A stretch of DNA of 64,000 nucleotides. It comes from Paracoccus aerodenitrificans. GTDB taxonomy: Bacteria > Pseudomonadota > Alphaproteobacteria > Rhodobacterales > Rhodobacteraceae. Location of the stretch: NCBI RefSeq assembly GCF_027913215.1, contig NZ_CP115780.1:62001-126000 (forward strand). The letters run 5' to 3'. The notes beneath the pieces are model-generated. The model made no database searches and had not been told where the DNA came from. It was given only the letters and a program-made list of their open reading frames with translations. Within the stretch, counting starts at the first letter, position 1, and every line of letters begins with the position of its first letter. Below, piece by piece: positions 16,771 through 25,547 of the stretch. The position numbers and the translations under genes were made by a program.

Positions 16771-17753
16771 CGGGAAGTTCCAATCTCAGTTGCGCCGGGG
16801 AGGTAAAATTCGGTGATGCCGCGCCGGCCATCGTGGCGACCGGCCTGGATGATCACATCGATGGAGTTTTCGATGTACTGGATCATGTCGGCATAGGTCA
16901 TCGGGATCTCGGTCTTGAGTGCGGCGATGGCCAGACGCTGCACGGCAAGTTGCGGGGTTTCGGCGTGCAGTGTGGTCATGGACCCACCATGGCCAGTGTT
17001 GATCGCCTCGAGGAAGGTCATGGCCTCTTTGCCGCGCACCTCGCCGAGGATGATCCGGTCGGGGCGCATGCGCAGCGTCGCGGTGAGGAGCACGTCGGCC
17101 GACTGGAATTCCGCGTCGCGATTGGCGATGAGGGTCACGGCATTCGGCTGGGTCGGCAGAAGCTCGGCGGCTTCCTCGATGGTCACGATGCGTTCCTCGG
17201 ACGGTACGTGCGAGAGGATTTTGCGCGCGGCGACGGTCTTGCCGGTGGAGGTGCCACCCGAGACGATCATGTTGAGTTTGTTCTCGACGCAGAAGGCAAG
17301 CGCATCATCGATCAATCCGGCGGCCACCACGGCGCGCAAGGCGCGCTTCTTTTCGACGCGCAGGTCTTCGAGCTTGCGTTCCTTGCCGTAGAGAAAATCG
17401 AGCGCGATGCCCTCAAGCGGCAGGCTCGAGAAGAACCGCAAGCTAATCGACATGGCCGAGAGCACGGCGGGCGGGGTGATGACCTGTGCGCGGATCGGAC
17501 GGCCCTTGTAAGTGATCGAGACCGAGACGATGGGGCGGTCCTTGCTCATCGTGGTGTTGGCAGAGGAGGCGATCTGGTTGCCGAGGTCCTTCACTTCGGT
17601 TGCTGTCAGCTTCTGGTCCAGCTTTCTCATGAAGTGATCGCCCTGGAACTCGCCCCAGCAGGTTCCGTCTGGGTTGATGCAAATCTCGATGACATCGTCG
17701 CGGGCGGCGGCGTCGATCCGGTCGAGCGAGGTTTGAAGATAGCTCAGCGACAT
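16767..17753 (-). CDS. virB11: VirB11 T4SS ATPase
   Basis: 328 residues. Walker A GGTSTGKT, the Asp box/Walker B region RPDRIILGEVRGKEAMTFLEAINTGHGGSMTTLHAETP and His box are intact. The hexameric VirB11 ATPase sits on the inner face of the secretion apparatus and switches between pilus assembly and substrate transfer. The ATG at 17753 lies four bases after the virB10 stop; in-frame sequence further upstream runs through virB10 in a different frame and is not part of the protein. Confidence 0.95.
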   Translation of the reverse strand: MSLSYLQTSLDRIDAAARDDVIEICINPDGTCWGEFQGDHFMRKLDQKLTATEVKDLGNQIASSANTTMSKDRPIVSVSITYKGRPIRAQVITPPAVLSAMSISLRFFSSLPLEGIALDFLYGKERKLEDLRVEKKRALRAVVAAGLIDDALAFCVENKLNMIVSGGTSTGKTVAARKILSHVPSEERIVTIEEAAELLPTQPNAVTLIANRDAEFQSADVLLTATLRMRPDRIILGEVRGKEAMTFLEAINTGHGGSMTTLHAETPQLAVQRLAIAALKTEIPMTYADMIQYIENSIDVIIQAGRHDGRRGITEFYLPGATEIGTSR

Positions 17754-17757
17754 GGGC

Positions 17758-19137
17758 TCAGAATATCTCCAGATCGCGGTCGACCATGACCGTGACGCGG
17801 GCGCCCTGGTCGACATAGATGACCGGGCCGATCGAGAGGTAATCGCCAATCACACTGTCCGTGGCATCGGCAAGATCATCGCCCACGTCTTCGAGCACAT
17901 CCGCGGCGGTTTCGTCCTGCACATTTGCAGCGGCTGCACTAGGCGCGGCGGAGATCAGTGAAATCAGCGCGGCCGAGCCGAAGCGCTCGTCAAAGCGCGT
18001 GTCGACAAAGCCGGTGACGCCGGAGCGACCCAATTCATCGCCCCCAAAAGAACTGATCTGGATGGTCTGGTTGTCGGGCAGAATGATCCGGTCCCAAGCG
18101 ATCGAGACCCGGCGCTGCGCGATATCAACGCCCGAACGATAGCGCCCGATGAGGCGGGATCCACGCGGGATCAAGAGCCGAGAACCGTCGAAACTGAACA
18201 CGTCTTCGGAAACAACGGCCCGGGTCTGGCCGGGCAGAGAGCTGTCGAGGGCGGTTTCCATGACGGCCTGGATCATCGTGCCCTGGATGATCGTGTTGGA
18301 GGGGTTGGCGATGACCTCAGCTTGCGTCACCGAAGTGGGCAGCGCACCATTCAGCACAAAATCCGTCACTTGCCCAAAAGTCCGTTCGGTCAAAGCAGTT
18401 TCATTTGCGCCTGAGGTGCCGCCAAAGGCGATGGTGGGGGAGGTGATGCGGCGCTCCTGAAACGCGCGCTCCTCAGCAGCGCGGCGTTCAAGTTCCGCGA
18501 GCCGTCGTGCTTCTTCCTCGCGGCGCAGCCGTTCTTCTTCCCGCGCGCGCAACTCGTCCTCGGTGGGCCCGGTGGGTGCGGGGAGGGGGCGGTTGGCCTC
18601 GAGTTGGGCCAGTTCCAGATCCATGCGGAGTTGCTCAAGGCTGCGATCCCGCGCCGTCAGTTCGTCCTGGAATCGTTGCTGTGCGGCTTCCGAGGCGGCT
18701 TGGAGCGCAGCGATCTGAGCGGTCAGCGCGTCGATCGCCTCTGCGGCGGCGGTGTCTTCCTCGACGACCGGTTCAGGGGCGTTGCGCAATTCCTCGATCT
18801 GGGCCTGAAGGGCTGCGAGCTGTGCCAGAAGCTCAGCATTGGGCTCGACCGGATCGGGTGCGACGAACACAACCTCGGGCTCGGGCGGGGGCAAGGTCTC
18901 GATGGCGCCGAACCCGTCGCCTTCGTTCTGGAACACGTCCGGCGTGGCCGTGGGAAGGACTTCCTCTTCCTCGGGTTGGGACATGAGATAGAGCAACGCA
19001 CCGCCCGCGCCGATCACGAGGACGACGACCAAAGCGAGCAGCGGTGAGCGCCGTGGGGCAGGGGGCGAACCAGCGCCCTTGCCTTGTTCTAGAGCAGCGA
19101 GGCGTTTCTCGAGGTCTGCGTTTCCAGTATCGCTCAT
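17758..19137 (-). CDS. virB10: VirB10 T4SS core-complex protein
   Basis: 459 residues: cytoplasmic N-terminus, one membrane helix (LLALVVVLVIGAGGALLYLM), a long Glu/Pro and coiled-coil rich periplasmic stalk with the repeat-like LRAREEERLRREEEARRLAELERR, then the VirB10 beta-barrel domain (QGTMIQAVMETALDSSLPGQTRAVVSEDVFSFDGSRLLIPRGSRLIGRY). VirB10 bridges both membranes and transmits energy. The ATG forms an ATGA overlap with virB9. Confidence 0.95.
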   Translation of the reverse strand: MSDTGNADLEKRLAALEQGKGAGSPPAPRRSPLLALVVVLVIGAGGALLYLMSQPEEEEVLPTATPDVFQNEGDGFGAIETLPPPEPEVVFVAPDPVEPNAELLAQLAALQAQIEELRNAPEPVVEEDTAAAEAIDALTAQIAALQAASEAAQQRFQDELTARDRSLEQLRMDLELAQLEANRPLPAPTGPTEDELRAREEERLRREEEARRLAELERRAAEERAFQERRITSPTIAFGGTSGANETALTERTFGQVTDFVLNGALPTSVTQAEVIANPSNTIIQGTMIQAVMETALDSSLPGQTRAVVSEDVFSFDGSRLLIPRGSRLIGRYRSGVDIAQRRVSIAWDRIILPDNQTIQISSFGGDELGRSGVTGFVDTRFDERFGSAALISLISAAPSAAAANVQDETAADVLEDVGDDLADATDSVIGDYLSIGPVIYVDQGARVTVMVDRDLEIF

Positions 19138-19829
19138 GAGCCTACCCCCGCAGGTGGGGTGGCCTCGATGCAGACCACCTCCTCCCCGATCCGCAGCACC
19201 CATTGTCGGTTCACACCTGAAACCCGGATCACGCTGTCCTCGGTGGCTTGCGTGTTGACCGTGCGCTCACGGCCATTGGCGTAGCGGAAGATCGCAGGCA
19301 CCGGCGCGTTCCGCGGAAATTCGAAATACGTAAACGTCCCGTCATCCCAGACACGGGTGGGGGTGAACTCGGTCCGCGCGCTGGCACCGTAATTATAGTT
19401 CGGCGCTTGGGCCGCGATGGCACGTGTGGGCCGCGTATTGTCTTCGGGGTAGCGGAACTGGACCACGTAAAAGGTCGGACTGCGGGTCTCCTCGACGTTG
19501 AAGTAATAACTGCGCCTGTTCGTGTAGACGGTCACATTGGTATGCACCCCGCGCGCCACCGGCTTGATTGCAAATGCCTGGCCTCCGGGCACGCCATCGA
19601 TCTCGAAGCCCTCGGTGTCGCCCGCGATGATCGAGCGGATGCTTTCGCCCTCGCCGAACTCGATGGTGCTCACATGGGTGAGCGACACGCTGAGACGGTA
19701 GACCTGACCCTCCTGGTAGGTGGCCAAGCGCACTCGGCTGTCGTTGGGACCGCCACGCGGGATGGCTTCGGCAGAGGCGAGGCCGGGCAACAGGGCAATG
19801 ACAAAAATAAGCGATCTTATAAACAACAA
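19134..19829 (-). CDS. virB9: VirB9 T4SS outer core protein
   Basis: 231 residues with a signal peptide (LFIRSLIFVIALLPGLASA) and the VirB9/CagX pattern: VRLATYQEGQVYRLSVSLTHVSTIEFGEGESI, SYYFNVEETRSPTFYVVQFRYP, and a C-terminal barrel part with PTRVWDDGTFTYFEFP. No ATG is available before the signal peptide; translation apparently starts at a TTG (19829), overlapping the region after the virB8 stop. VirB9 forms the outer-membrane ring with VirB7 and VirB10. Confidence 0.92.
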   Translation of the reverse strand: MLFIRSLIFVIALLPGLASAEAIPRGGPNDSRVRLATYQEGQVYRLSVSLTHVSTIEFGEGESIRSIIAGDTEGFEIDGVPGGQAFAIKPVARGVHTNVTVYTNRRSYYFNVEETRSPTFYVVQFRYPEDNTRPTRAIAAQAPNYNYGASARTEFTPTRVWDDGTFTYFEFPRNAPVPAIFRYANGRERTVNTQATEDSVIRVSGVNRQWVLRIGEEVVCIEATPPAGVGS

Positions 19830-19831
19830 CG

Positions 19832-20485
19832 TCAGTTCTCCAATCTGTCGGAGCGGATGGAATATTCGAGGACGGTGAAGCCGAATGGATTGGTCCAGAC
19901 CTCATCGATGGAGCGGCGGGTCTCCGGGCGGAACTCGAAGAGAAGCGTCGCAGTGAAGAGGCCGGTCTGGGTGCCGTTAATGGACGTCAGGCGCTTGCGC
20001 AGGCGGACCGTCGCGCGGTTGGTTCCGATCCGGTTGATGCTGAGGATTTCCACGTCGAGCCGAGCATTGGGGCCATAGACCGTCGGAGGGTAATTCTCGT
20101 TGGCGCTGTTCCAGATCTGGCGCAGCCCGCTCTCGGCAGCTCCGTCCGAGCGGCGCAGGACGCTGCGGATGCGCAGATCGTTATCGAGCTGGTTATAGAC
20201 CTCCCGGTCGGTCACATAGCGGAACACCTCCGCCTCGATGATCGCCTGGTTGGCGGTCACCGAGGAGGCGCCCACCGAGGCTTCGGGGAGTGCAAAGCCG
20301 GTGGCGGGATCATAGGGGACAACGACGGGGGGCGGATCGACATCGAGGATCGAGACAGCTGCCGCGCTCAGACAGCCGATGATGCCGAAGACAAGGCCTA
20401 TCAGGCCAAGACGCTGCCAAAGCCGTTCACGGCGCAGGGCACCGTAGACCAGCTCTTCCTCGATGATCTCTTGTTCACTCGCCAC
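19832..20485 (-). CDS. virB8: VirB8 T4SS inner-membrane assembly factor
   Basis: 217 residues: short cytoplasmic N-terminus, one helix (LGLIGLVFGIIGCLSAAAVSIL), and the periplasmic NTF2-like domain (YVTDREVYNQLDNDLRIRSVLRRSD, RATVRLRKRLTSINGTQTGLFTATLLFEF, NPFGFTVLEYSIRSD). It nucleates the assembly of the channel. Its stop is two bases from the virB9 start. Confidence 0.92.
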   Translation of the reverse strand: MASEQEIIEEELVYGALRRERLWQRLGLIGLVFGIIGCLSAAAVSILDVDPPPVVVPYDPATGFALPEASVGASSVTANQAIIEAEVFRYVTDREVYNQLDNDLRIRSVLRRSDGAAESGLRQIWNSANENYPPTVYGPNARLDVEILSINRIGTNRATVRLRKRLTSINGTQTGLFTATLLFEFRPETRRSIDEVWTNPFGFTVLEYSIRSDRLEN

Positions 20486-20501
20486 GCGTCACACCCCGCA
20501 C

Positions 20502-21314
20502 TCACTCGGCCCGCAGCTCGGGCAGCGTGAAATCCATGAAGCGCTGCTCCTCGGCGATGGTGGCGGCATCGATCACGCCGCCGGTGCCATCGCCCACGGT
20601 TTGAATCGCTTCCAGCTGCCACATCGCCACGAGGGCGATGGCCAATTCAGCTGTCACGCGCGTGTTGAGATCGACGCTTTGCTTGAGCTCTTCCATGTCG
20701 TCGATGAGCCCGACAAGGCGGTCGACCCGCTCGAGCGATTGGCCGGCATCTTCATAGCTGTTCTGGGCGGCGGCTGAGACGAGTGCGCCGGTTGTTGCCT
20801 GCGTGGCCACACGGTTGGCCCCGGGATTGCCGCTGGTGGCCATTTCCGAGAGGGTGTCTTCATCGAAGCCGAGATCGGCCAGCACCCGGTCCATCTGGGT
20901 TTCGATTTCGCTTGCGCCGGAGCCCGAGAGGCCCGAGAAATCCCCAGTCTTGATCGCCTCAATCGTGGCGAGGATGTCCCCGAACTCTTGGTCGAGCAGA
21001 CCGTTCAACTCGTCTTCCATTTCCGTCCGGATGATTTCGGGAAGCTCGGCAAGTCGGGTGAGCGCTTCATAGGTTCTTTGCAGCTCCGCGAGTTGATCCG
21101 TGAGAAGGCCGAGCTGTTCGCGGAGCTGCGTCAGCTGCTCGTTTTGCAGGATCTCGTCCTCGATCATCTGCCGGAGCTGCTGGATGTTTTGCGCGATGTT
21201 CTGGGTGTCGACGACCGGTACACCTTGTGCTGCGGCAGGGGGTAGGGCGCTGAACTGCAAGCCAACGCCAAGTGTCGTGGCCAAAGCTGTCCTCAAGAGC
21301 AGATGTCCCATCAT
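20502..21314 (-). CDS. virB5: VirB5-like minor pilin protein
   Basis: 270 residues with a signal peptide (ALATTLGVGLQFSALPPAAA) and a long alpha-helical body (QNIQQLRQMIEDEILQNEQLTQLREQLGLLTDQLAELQRTYEALTRL), plus a conserved C-terminal region (LERVDRLVGLIDDMEELKQSVDLNTRVTAELAIALVAMWQLEAIQ) typical of VirB5/TraC pilus-tip proteins. Its ATG overlaps the stop of the lytic transglycosylase gene by four bases. Confidence 0.85.
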   Translation of the reverse strand: MMGHLLLRTALATTLGVGLQFSALPPAAAQGVPVVDTQNIAQNIQQLRQMIEDEILQNEQLTQLREQLGLLTDQLAELQRTYEALTRLAELPEIIRTEMEDELNGLLDQEFGDILATIEAIKTGDFSGLSGSGASEIETQMDRVLADLGFDEDTLSEMATSGNPGANRVATQATTGALVSAAAQNSYEDAGQSLERVDRLVGLIDDMEELKQSVDLNTRVTAELAIALVAMWQLEAIQTVGDGTGGVIDAATIAEEQRFMDFTLPELRAE

Positions 21315-22465
21315 TCAACCTCCCTGATCGTGAAATCCATGAACGCGCCTTCGGCCATGCGGGCGCTGGCCTGGGCCAGCTCTTCGGCGGAGAGCAGCTG
21401 GGTGCGGGCGGCCTGAAGCCGGATGCGGGCGGCCACGAGACGCACGAGTTCGGCGCGGGCATAGGTGTTGAGCGCAACGCTCTCCTGCACATCCTCGGTC
21501 TCGGAAATCCGTTCGACGATATCCGCAATACGCAGGGCGGCTTGCCTGATCGCGGCGGGTGAGTTGTTGCCATAGAAGGCCGCGCCGTGCCCAGTGAGCG
21601 AGAGGTTGGCATTGGCCAGAAGCGCGGGATCGATCGTGCCAAGTGCGTCGATCCCGCCGATACGGCTCAGATAGAGATTGTAGCGTTCAGGAATGACCGA
21701 CACGTAGTGCTGGGTCTCGCGAAAGGGTGGCACGCCGCCATACTCGAAAACCCGGCCGGGTCCGGCGTTATAGGCCGCGAGGGCGTTGATGATGTTGCCA
21801 TCGAATGTGTTGAGCTGGGTCGCGAGATAGCGCGCGCCGCCATGCACCTGAAGGTAGGGGCTGTCATAGTATTCCGGGTTGATGCCCAGATCGCTGGCCG
21901 TCCCAGGCATGATCTGGGTGAGACCATAGGCGCCGACGGGAGACCGTGCCCCGATCGTAAACCGGCTTTCCTGCCAGATCAGCGCTTGCAGCAACGCGCG
22001 CCACTGGAGGGGCGAGAGCCCTGCGCGGCCAACACCCGCAAAGCCGCTGGTCTCCTGGGCGACCCGGATGATGAGCTGCTCGATGTTCTCAGACGCATCC
22101 CCGAACATCTGCGCACCGCCGCGATTGGGATCGATCCCGCCCGTTCCATAGACGGCTTCCACGGCGCGGTCGGGATCGCCGCTGCCGCTTTCCAGCCCCG
22201 AGACCATGGCGGGCAGGCCCTGACCGCCGAAGCTGGTCTGGGCATCGAGGATGCGTCGGAGGGTTTCCAGCTGCTCCCGTTCGATCTCGGCGATGAGTTC
22301 GCGCACGGCAAGCTTGTCGGCCTGAACAGCTAAGTCAGCCTCGCGATCGCCAGTCTCGACGATGTCACGCGCGGTCAGTCCACTGTCATTGGTCGGCACG
22401 CCTTGGGCGAAGCTGAGACCGGGCAGCAGGCAAAACGCCAGGATATGAGGCAGGCTAGACTTCAA
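21311..22465 (-). CDS. VirB1-like lytic transglycosylase with C-terminal helical extension
   Basis: 384 residues from a TTG at 22465 that has GGAGGG 5-6 bases upstream and begins a signal peptide (SSLPHILAFCLLPGLSFAQ). The central SLT domain carries catalytic Glu in LIWQESRFTIGARSPVGAYGLTQIMPGTASDLG and ends ALAAYNAGPGRVFEYGG. After it comes a VirB5-like helical tail (VQESVALNTYARAELVRLVAARIRLQAARTQLLSAEE). It opens the peptidoglycan for the secretion channel. The fusion of an SLT domain with a VirB5-like tail is notable. Confidence 0.88.
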   Translation of the reverse strand: MKSSLPHILAFCLLPGLSFAQGVPTNDSGLTARDIVETGDREADLAVQADKLAVRELIAEIEREQLETLRRILDAQTSFGGQGLPAMVSGLESGSGDPDRAVEAVYGTGGIDPNRGGAQMFGDASENIEQLIIRVAQETSGFAGVGRAGLSPLQWRALLQALIWQESRFTIGARSPVGAYGLTQIMPGTASDLGINPEYYDSPYLQVHGGARYLATQLNTFDGNIINALAAYNAGPGRVFEYGGVPPFRETQHYVSVIPERYNLYLSRIGGIDALGTIDPALLANANLSLTGHGAAFYGNNSPAAIRQAALRIADIVERISETEDVQESVALNTYARAELVRLVAARIRLQAARTQLLSAEELAQASARMAEGAFMDFTIREVE

Positions 22466-22622
22466 TGTCGCCCTCCGGGGTGCCAAGGGGCGTGAAGTCA
22501 CAATCAGGCGCGACAGGTGCTGTGGACGCAAGGAATGTGAAGCAGTTCGCCTGCGGCTCCCGGTACTGGGTGCAGGAGGCCAGCGCGCCGAGCGCAGCCA
22601 AAGCGACAAGAATACGGATCAT
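22455..22622 (-). CDS. virB7: VirB7-like small lipoprotein
   Basis: 55 residues with a lipobox (LGALASC, lipidated Cys17) and two further cysteines (Cys27, Cys41). GGAGG lies 6 bases before the ATG, the start overlaps the virB4 stop (ATGA), and the gene overlaps the transglycosylase start. VirB7 is a small outer-membrane lipoprotein that pairs with VirB9. Assignment rests on size, lipobox and position. Confidence 0.75.
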   Translation of the reverse strand: MIRILVALAALGALASCTQYREPQANCFTFLASTAPVAPDCDFTPLGTPEGDIEV

Positions 22623-23252
22623 GAAAGCCTCCAGAAGTCTGGGCGGTCGCGGTAATCGGCGCCGACAAGCGCTTCGCCCTTTTCCATGCCGCCAAGGATC
22701 GTGAGATTGGGTCCAAGGGCGCTCAAATCGGCATCGACGACGATTGAGCCCTGATCGTCGCGGATCAGCGCCAAGCGGCTGTTGCTGCCTGTGTTGAGAA
22801 GGACGTCGAGCTCCTTCTCCGTGAGATTCAGCATGGCGTAATCCGCAGGCTGCGCGCGGATATTGGGCAGCAGGATCTGCGTCGGAACGGCTTCGACGAT
22901 GGTCTTGCCGGTCCGGGTGCGCTCTAGCTGGCTTGCGTATTGCGTCATCATCACGGCAACCGTGTTCTGCTTGCGCGCGGTCACCAGCCAGTTCGACAGC
23001 CGCTCGGCGAAATATGCGTTGTCGAGCGCCTTCCAGGCTTCGTCGATCACGATGATGGTGGGGCGGCGGTCCTCGATCTCGCGCTCGACCCGGCGGAAGA
23101 GATAGGAAAGGACCGCCATCCGTTCCTTGTCGGCCTCGCTATCGAGAATACCGGTCAAATCGAAGCCCACGACATCGCCTTTGAGTGAAAAAGTGTCCTC
23201 AAGGCTCTGCCCGAATATCCAGCCATAGCGGCCGTCTTCGGTCCACTCGAGC
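22619..23252 (-). pseudogene. virB4: virB4 ATPase, 5' part removed by IS6-family element
   Basis: The C-terminal 210 residues of VirB4 remain, in frame and intact: Walker B IIVIDEAWKALDNAYFAERLSNWLVTARKQNTVAVMMTQYASQLERT and the conserved ILLPN and LNLTEKE segments. VirB4 is normally near 790 residues, so three quarters including Walker A are missing. The break coincides exactly with the left terminal repeat of the IS6 element (23253). The other part is not found to the right of the IS, so the DNA was deleted or moved. The secretion system here cannot work unless another VirB4 is supplied. Confidence 0.92.
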
Positions 23253-24083
23253 GGGTCCGTTGCATTAACTAGCCGACCACCGCAAGTTCCTTGAGTTGGT
23301 AATGATGGGGGGGCCGATGGCACAGCACAAGAATCCGTTCAAGCGGCATCGTTTTCCTCGGGAGATCATCCTTCTAGCGGTGCGCTGGTACTGTCGCTAC
23401 CCGCTGTCGTGCCGCGACGTCCGCGATTTGCTGGCCGAGCGCGGGGTGACAGTCGATGCCTCCACAATCCACCGCTGGGTCAGGAAGTTCGGCCCCGAGA
23501 TCCGCAAACGGGCCTATGGTGGCCATCGTTCCTGGCGCGGGCAGCAGTGGCATGTCGATGAGACCTACATCCGCGTCGGTGGACGCTGGTGTTATCTATG
23601 GCGCGCCGTCGATCAGCTCGGCCAGTTGATCGATTTTCGGCTGACGGCGCGGCGATCTGCCAAGGCTGCAAGGGCGTTTCTGCGGCAAGCCCGAGAGACC
23701 GTTCGCCTGTATCAGCCCCTGACCATCGTCACTGACAAGGCGCTCAGCTATGCCAAGGTGATCGGCGAGATCAACGACCGGCTCGGGCCAGAGCACACAA
23801 TCCGCCATGTCGATCGCAAGTACCTGAACAACCGGATTGAGAGCGATCATGCTGCAATAAAACAGCGGCTGCGGCCGATGCGTGGCTTCCAGACCATGGC
23901 CGGCGCCAAGGCCGCGCTCGCCGGGATCGAAACCTTCCGCACCATCCGCAAGGGTCAGTTCGAAAGCTGCAGGACCGGAGTTGAAAACGAGATCGACTTC
24001 GTCGCCAAACTCTTCCCGGAAGCCGCTTGATGATCGCAGCTCCTGCTTTTACTGCGCCGAAGCGGCATTAATGCAACGGACCC
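23253..24083 (+). mobile_element. IS6-family insertion sequence
   Basis: 831 bp bounded by 16-bp perfect inverted repeats, GGGTCCGTTGCATTAA at 23253-23268 and its complement at 24068-24083, around one IS6-type transposase gene. The eight bases on each side (ACTCGAGC left, CCTTGGAA right) differ, so no target duplication is present. That is expected after IS6-type replicative cointegration and deletion, and agrees with the truncated virB4. Confidence 0.93.
23317..24030 (+). CDS. IS6-family DDE transposase
   Basis: 237 residues. Helix-turn-helix (SCRDVRDLLAERGVTVDASTIHRWVRKFGP) followed by the DDE core: Asp in WHVDETYIRVGGRWCYLWRAVD, Asp in IVTDKALSY, Glu in NNRIESDHAAIKQRLRPMRGF. These are IS6/IS26-type hallmarks. 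In-frame ATGs at 23302 and 23305 are alternative starts. The gene is complete. Confidence 0.93.
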   Translation: MAQHKNPFKRHRFPREIILLAVRWYCRYPLSCRDVRDLLAERGVTVDASTIHRWVRKFGPEIRKRAYGGHRSWRGQQWHVDETYIRVGGRWCYLWRAVDQLGQLIDFRLTARRSAKAARAFLRQARETVRLYQPLTIVTDKALSYAKVIGEINDRLGPEHTIRHVDRKYLNNRIESDHAAIKQRLRPMRGFQTMAGAKAALAGIETFRTIRKGQFESCRTGVENEIDFVAKLFPEAA

Positions 24084-24159
24084 CCTTGGAAGCGATCCTG
24101 ACCAATGCAACAAAAACTTGCGACACGAAAATCCCTGATTTTCCGAAGGCCGCCGATCT

Positions 24160-24221
24160 GTTGCACGTTTTAGGAGTTGTGCAACATTGACTTATAATTA
24201 GGCGGCATACTATATGCTGCC
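24160..24221 (+). promoter_or_regulatory. marR control region with two palindromes
   Basis: The region has an inverted repeat GTTGCAC/GTGCAAC (24160-24166 and 24179-24185), a TTGACT box at 24187-24192 with a possible -10 CTATAT at 24210-24215, and a near-perfect palindrome GGCGGCATA N3 TATGCTGCC (24201-24221) ending two bases before the ATG. The second palindrome is well placed as a MarR-type operator for autorepression. Confidence 0.55.
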
Positions 24222-24223
24222 GC

Positions 24224-24754
24224 ATGATACTATTGGAACAAAAGCACCTAGCCTTGCTCGATGAGGCGCAACGCCGTGGACAGCCGGACACGGACAACAT
24301 GCGCCTCTGTTTCGAGGTCTTGGCGCTGGCCTCGGGCATCGACCGGGCTTGCGCTGCGCGCCTTGCGCCGCATCGCCTCTCGGAAGGGAAATTCGTTCTG
24401 CTGCTCCTGCTGCGCGACCTGCCGGAAGGGCTTGCGCCGCACGAGCTGGCCGAACGGGCCGGCGTCACGCGCGCCACGATTACCGGCCTTCTGGATGGAT
24501 TGGGGCGGGACGGCTTCCTTGCCCGGCATCGCGATCACGAAGACCGGCGCAAGGTCACGGTGCGCCTGACGGACAAGGGGCAGGCCGTGGCGCTCAATCT
24601 GGTCAATGAGCATAGCCAGTGGATTGGCTCCCTGTTCGCGGGCTTCGACCAGCACGAACGCGAGGCCCTTAGCGGCCTGTTGCGGCGGGTTTGGCGCAAT
24701 GTGGAGATTCCAGCGAAGGACAGCGCGGCCGTTGCTGCTGGCAATCCCCGGTGA
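24224..24754 (+). CDS. MarR-family transcriptional regulator
   Basis: 176 residues with the MarR winged helix: LSEGKFVLLLLLRDLPEGLAPHELAERAGVTRATITGLLDGLGRDGFLARHRDHEDRRKVTVRLTDKG, which includes the DxRxxxVxLT wing. Helices at both ends give the dimer interface. A palindrome just upstream is a likely operator. The next gene, an AlkD-like protein, starts in a GTGA overlap with its stop, so the regulator and that protein are one operon. Confidence 0.9.
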   Translation: MILLEQKHLALLDEAQRRGQPDTDNMRLCFEVLALASGIDRACAARLAPHRLSEGKFVLLLLLRDLPEGLAPHELAERAGVTRATITGLLDGLGRDGFLARHRDHEDRRKVTVRLTDKGQAVALNLVNEHSQWIGSLFAGFDQHEREALSGLLRRVWRNVEIPAKDSAAVAAGNPR

Positions 24755-25527
24755 GTGCTGGCCGGTCGGGAAAACGTGTCGCGGATATTGAGCCGGCCCG
24801 GCTCGCCCTGCTCAATGCCGGCGCTGTCGAGGTCGCCACGCTGACCGAGTGTCTAGCCGTGGACTTCGCGGCCCTTATGCGCGCCGCTCTCCCCGAAATT
24901 GGGGAAGATGCCATAACGACGATGCAGCAAGCGGCGGGCGAGGGCATTTCTCGGCGCATGGCGCTGGCCGCGCGCCTGATCCATGAGCGGCGGGGCCTCG
25001 CTGCCGTGGGCGAGCTGCGCGACCGTGTATCCGATACAGCGCGCGGTTGGGCCTGTTTCACGATCGGCGCGGCCGAGGACATGACCCTTGCCGCCCGGCT
25101 CGCTGCGATCCAGCCCTTTTCCGACGATCATCATTTCGGGGTGCGGGAATGGTCATGGATGGCCGTTCGGCCTCACATCACCGCCGATCTCGACAACGCG
25201 ATTGCGCTGCTCGCTGGCTGGACGGCTGAACCGTCCGAACGCTTACGGCGCTTCGCCAGCGAGGCAACCAGACCGCGCGGCGTCTGGTGCACCCATCTTG
25301 GCCCGCTGCGGCAACAGCCAGAAAAGGCGCTGCCTATCCTCGAACCGCTACGGGACGATCCTGCCCCCTATGTGCAGGACTCCGTTGGCAACTGGCTGAA
25401 CGACGCCAGCAAGGACAGGCCCGATTGGGTGCAGACGCTCTGCGCCCGATGGTCGGCAGAAAGCACCACGCCCGCAACCGCCCAAATCTGCAAGCGCGCC
25501 CTGCGCTCGATCAACCGCAAGGGCTGA
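24751..25527 (+). CDS. AlkD-like HEAT-repeat DNA alkylation repair protein
   Basis: 258 residues from a GTG that overlaps the marR stop (GTGA). The body is made of HEAT-like helices as in AlkC/AlkD DNA glycosylases (FGVREWSWMAVRPHITADLDNAIALLAGWTAEPSERLRRFASEATRPRGVW, with later LEPLRDDPAPYVQDSVGNWLNDASKDRPDWV). These enzymes remove 3- and 7-alkylpurines without base flipping. The RPRGVW segment and repeat spacing favour AlkD/AlkC-type, but catalytic competence is not shown. Confidence 0.82.
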   Translation: MSAGRSGKRVADIEPARLALLNAGAVEVATLTECLAVDFAALMRAALPEIGEDAITTMQQAAGEGISRRMALAARLIHERRGLAAVGELRDRVSDTARGWACFTIGAAEDMTLAARLAAIQPFSDDHHFGVREWSWMAVRPHITADLDNAIALLAGWTAEPSERLRRFASEATRPRGVWCTHLGPLRQQPEKALPILEPLRDDPAPYVQDSVGNWLNDASKDRPDWVQTLCARWSAESTTPATAQICKRALRSINRKG

Positions 25528-25547
25528 CATACGAAAGGATCGCTCAC

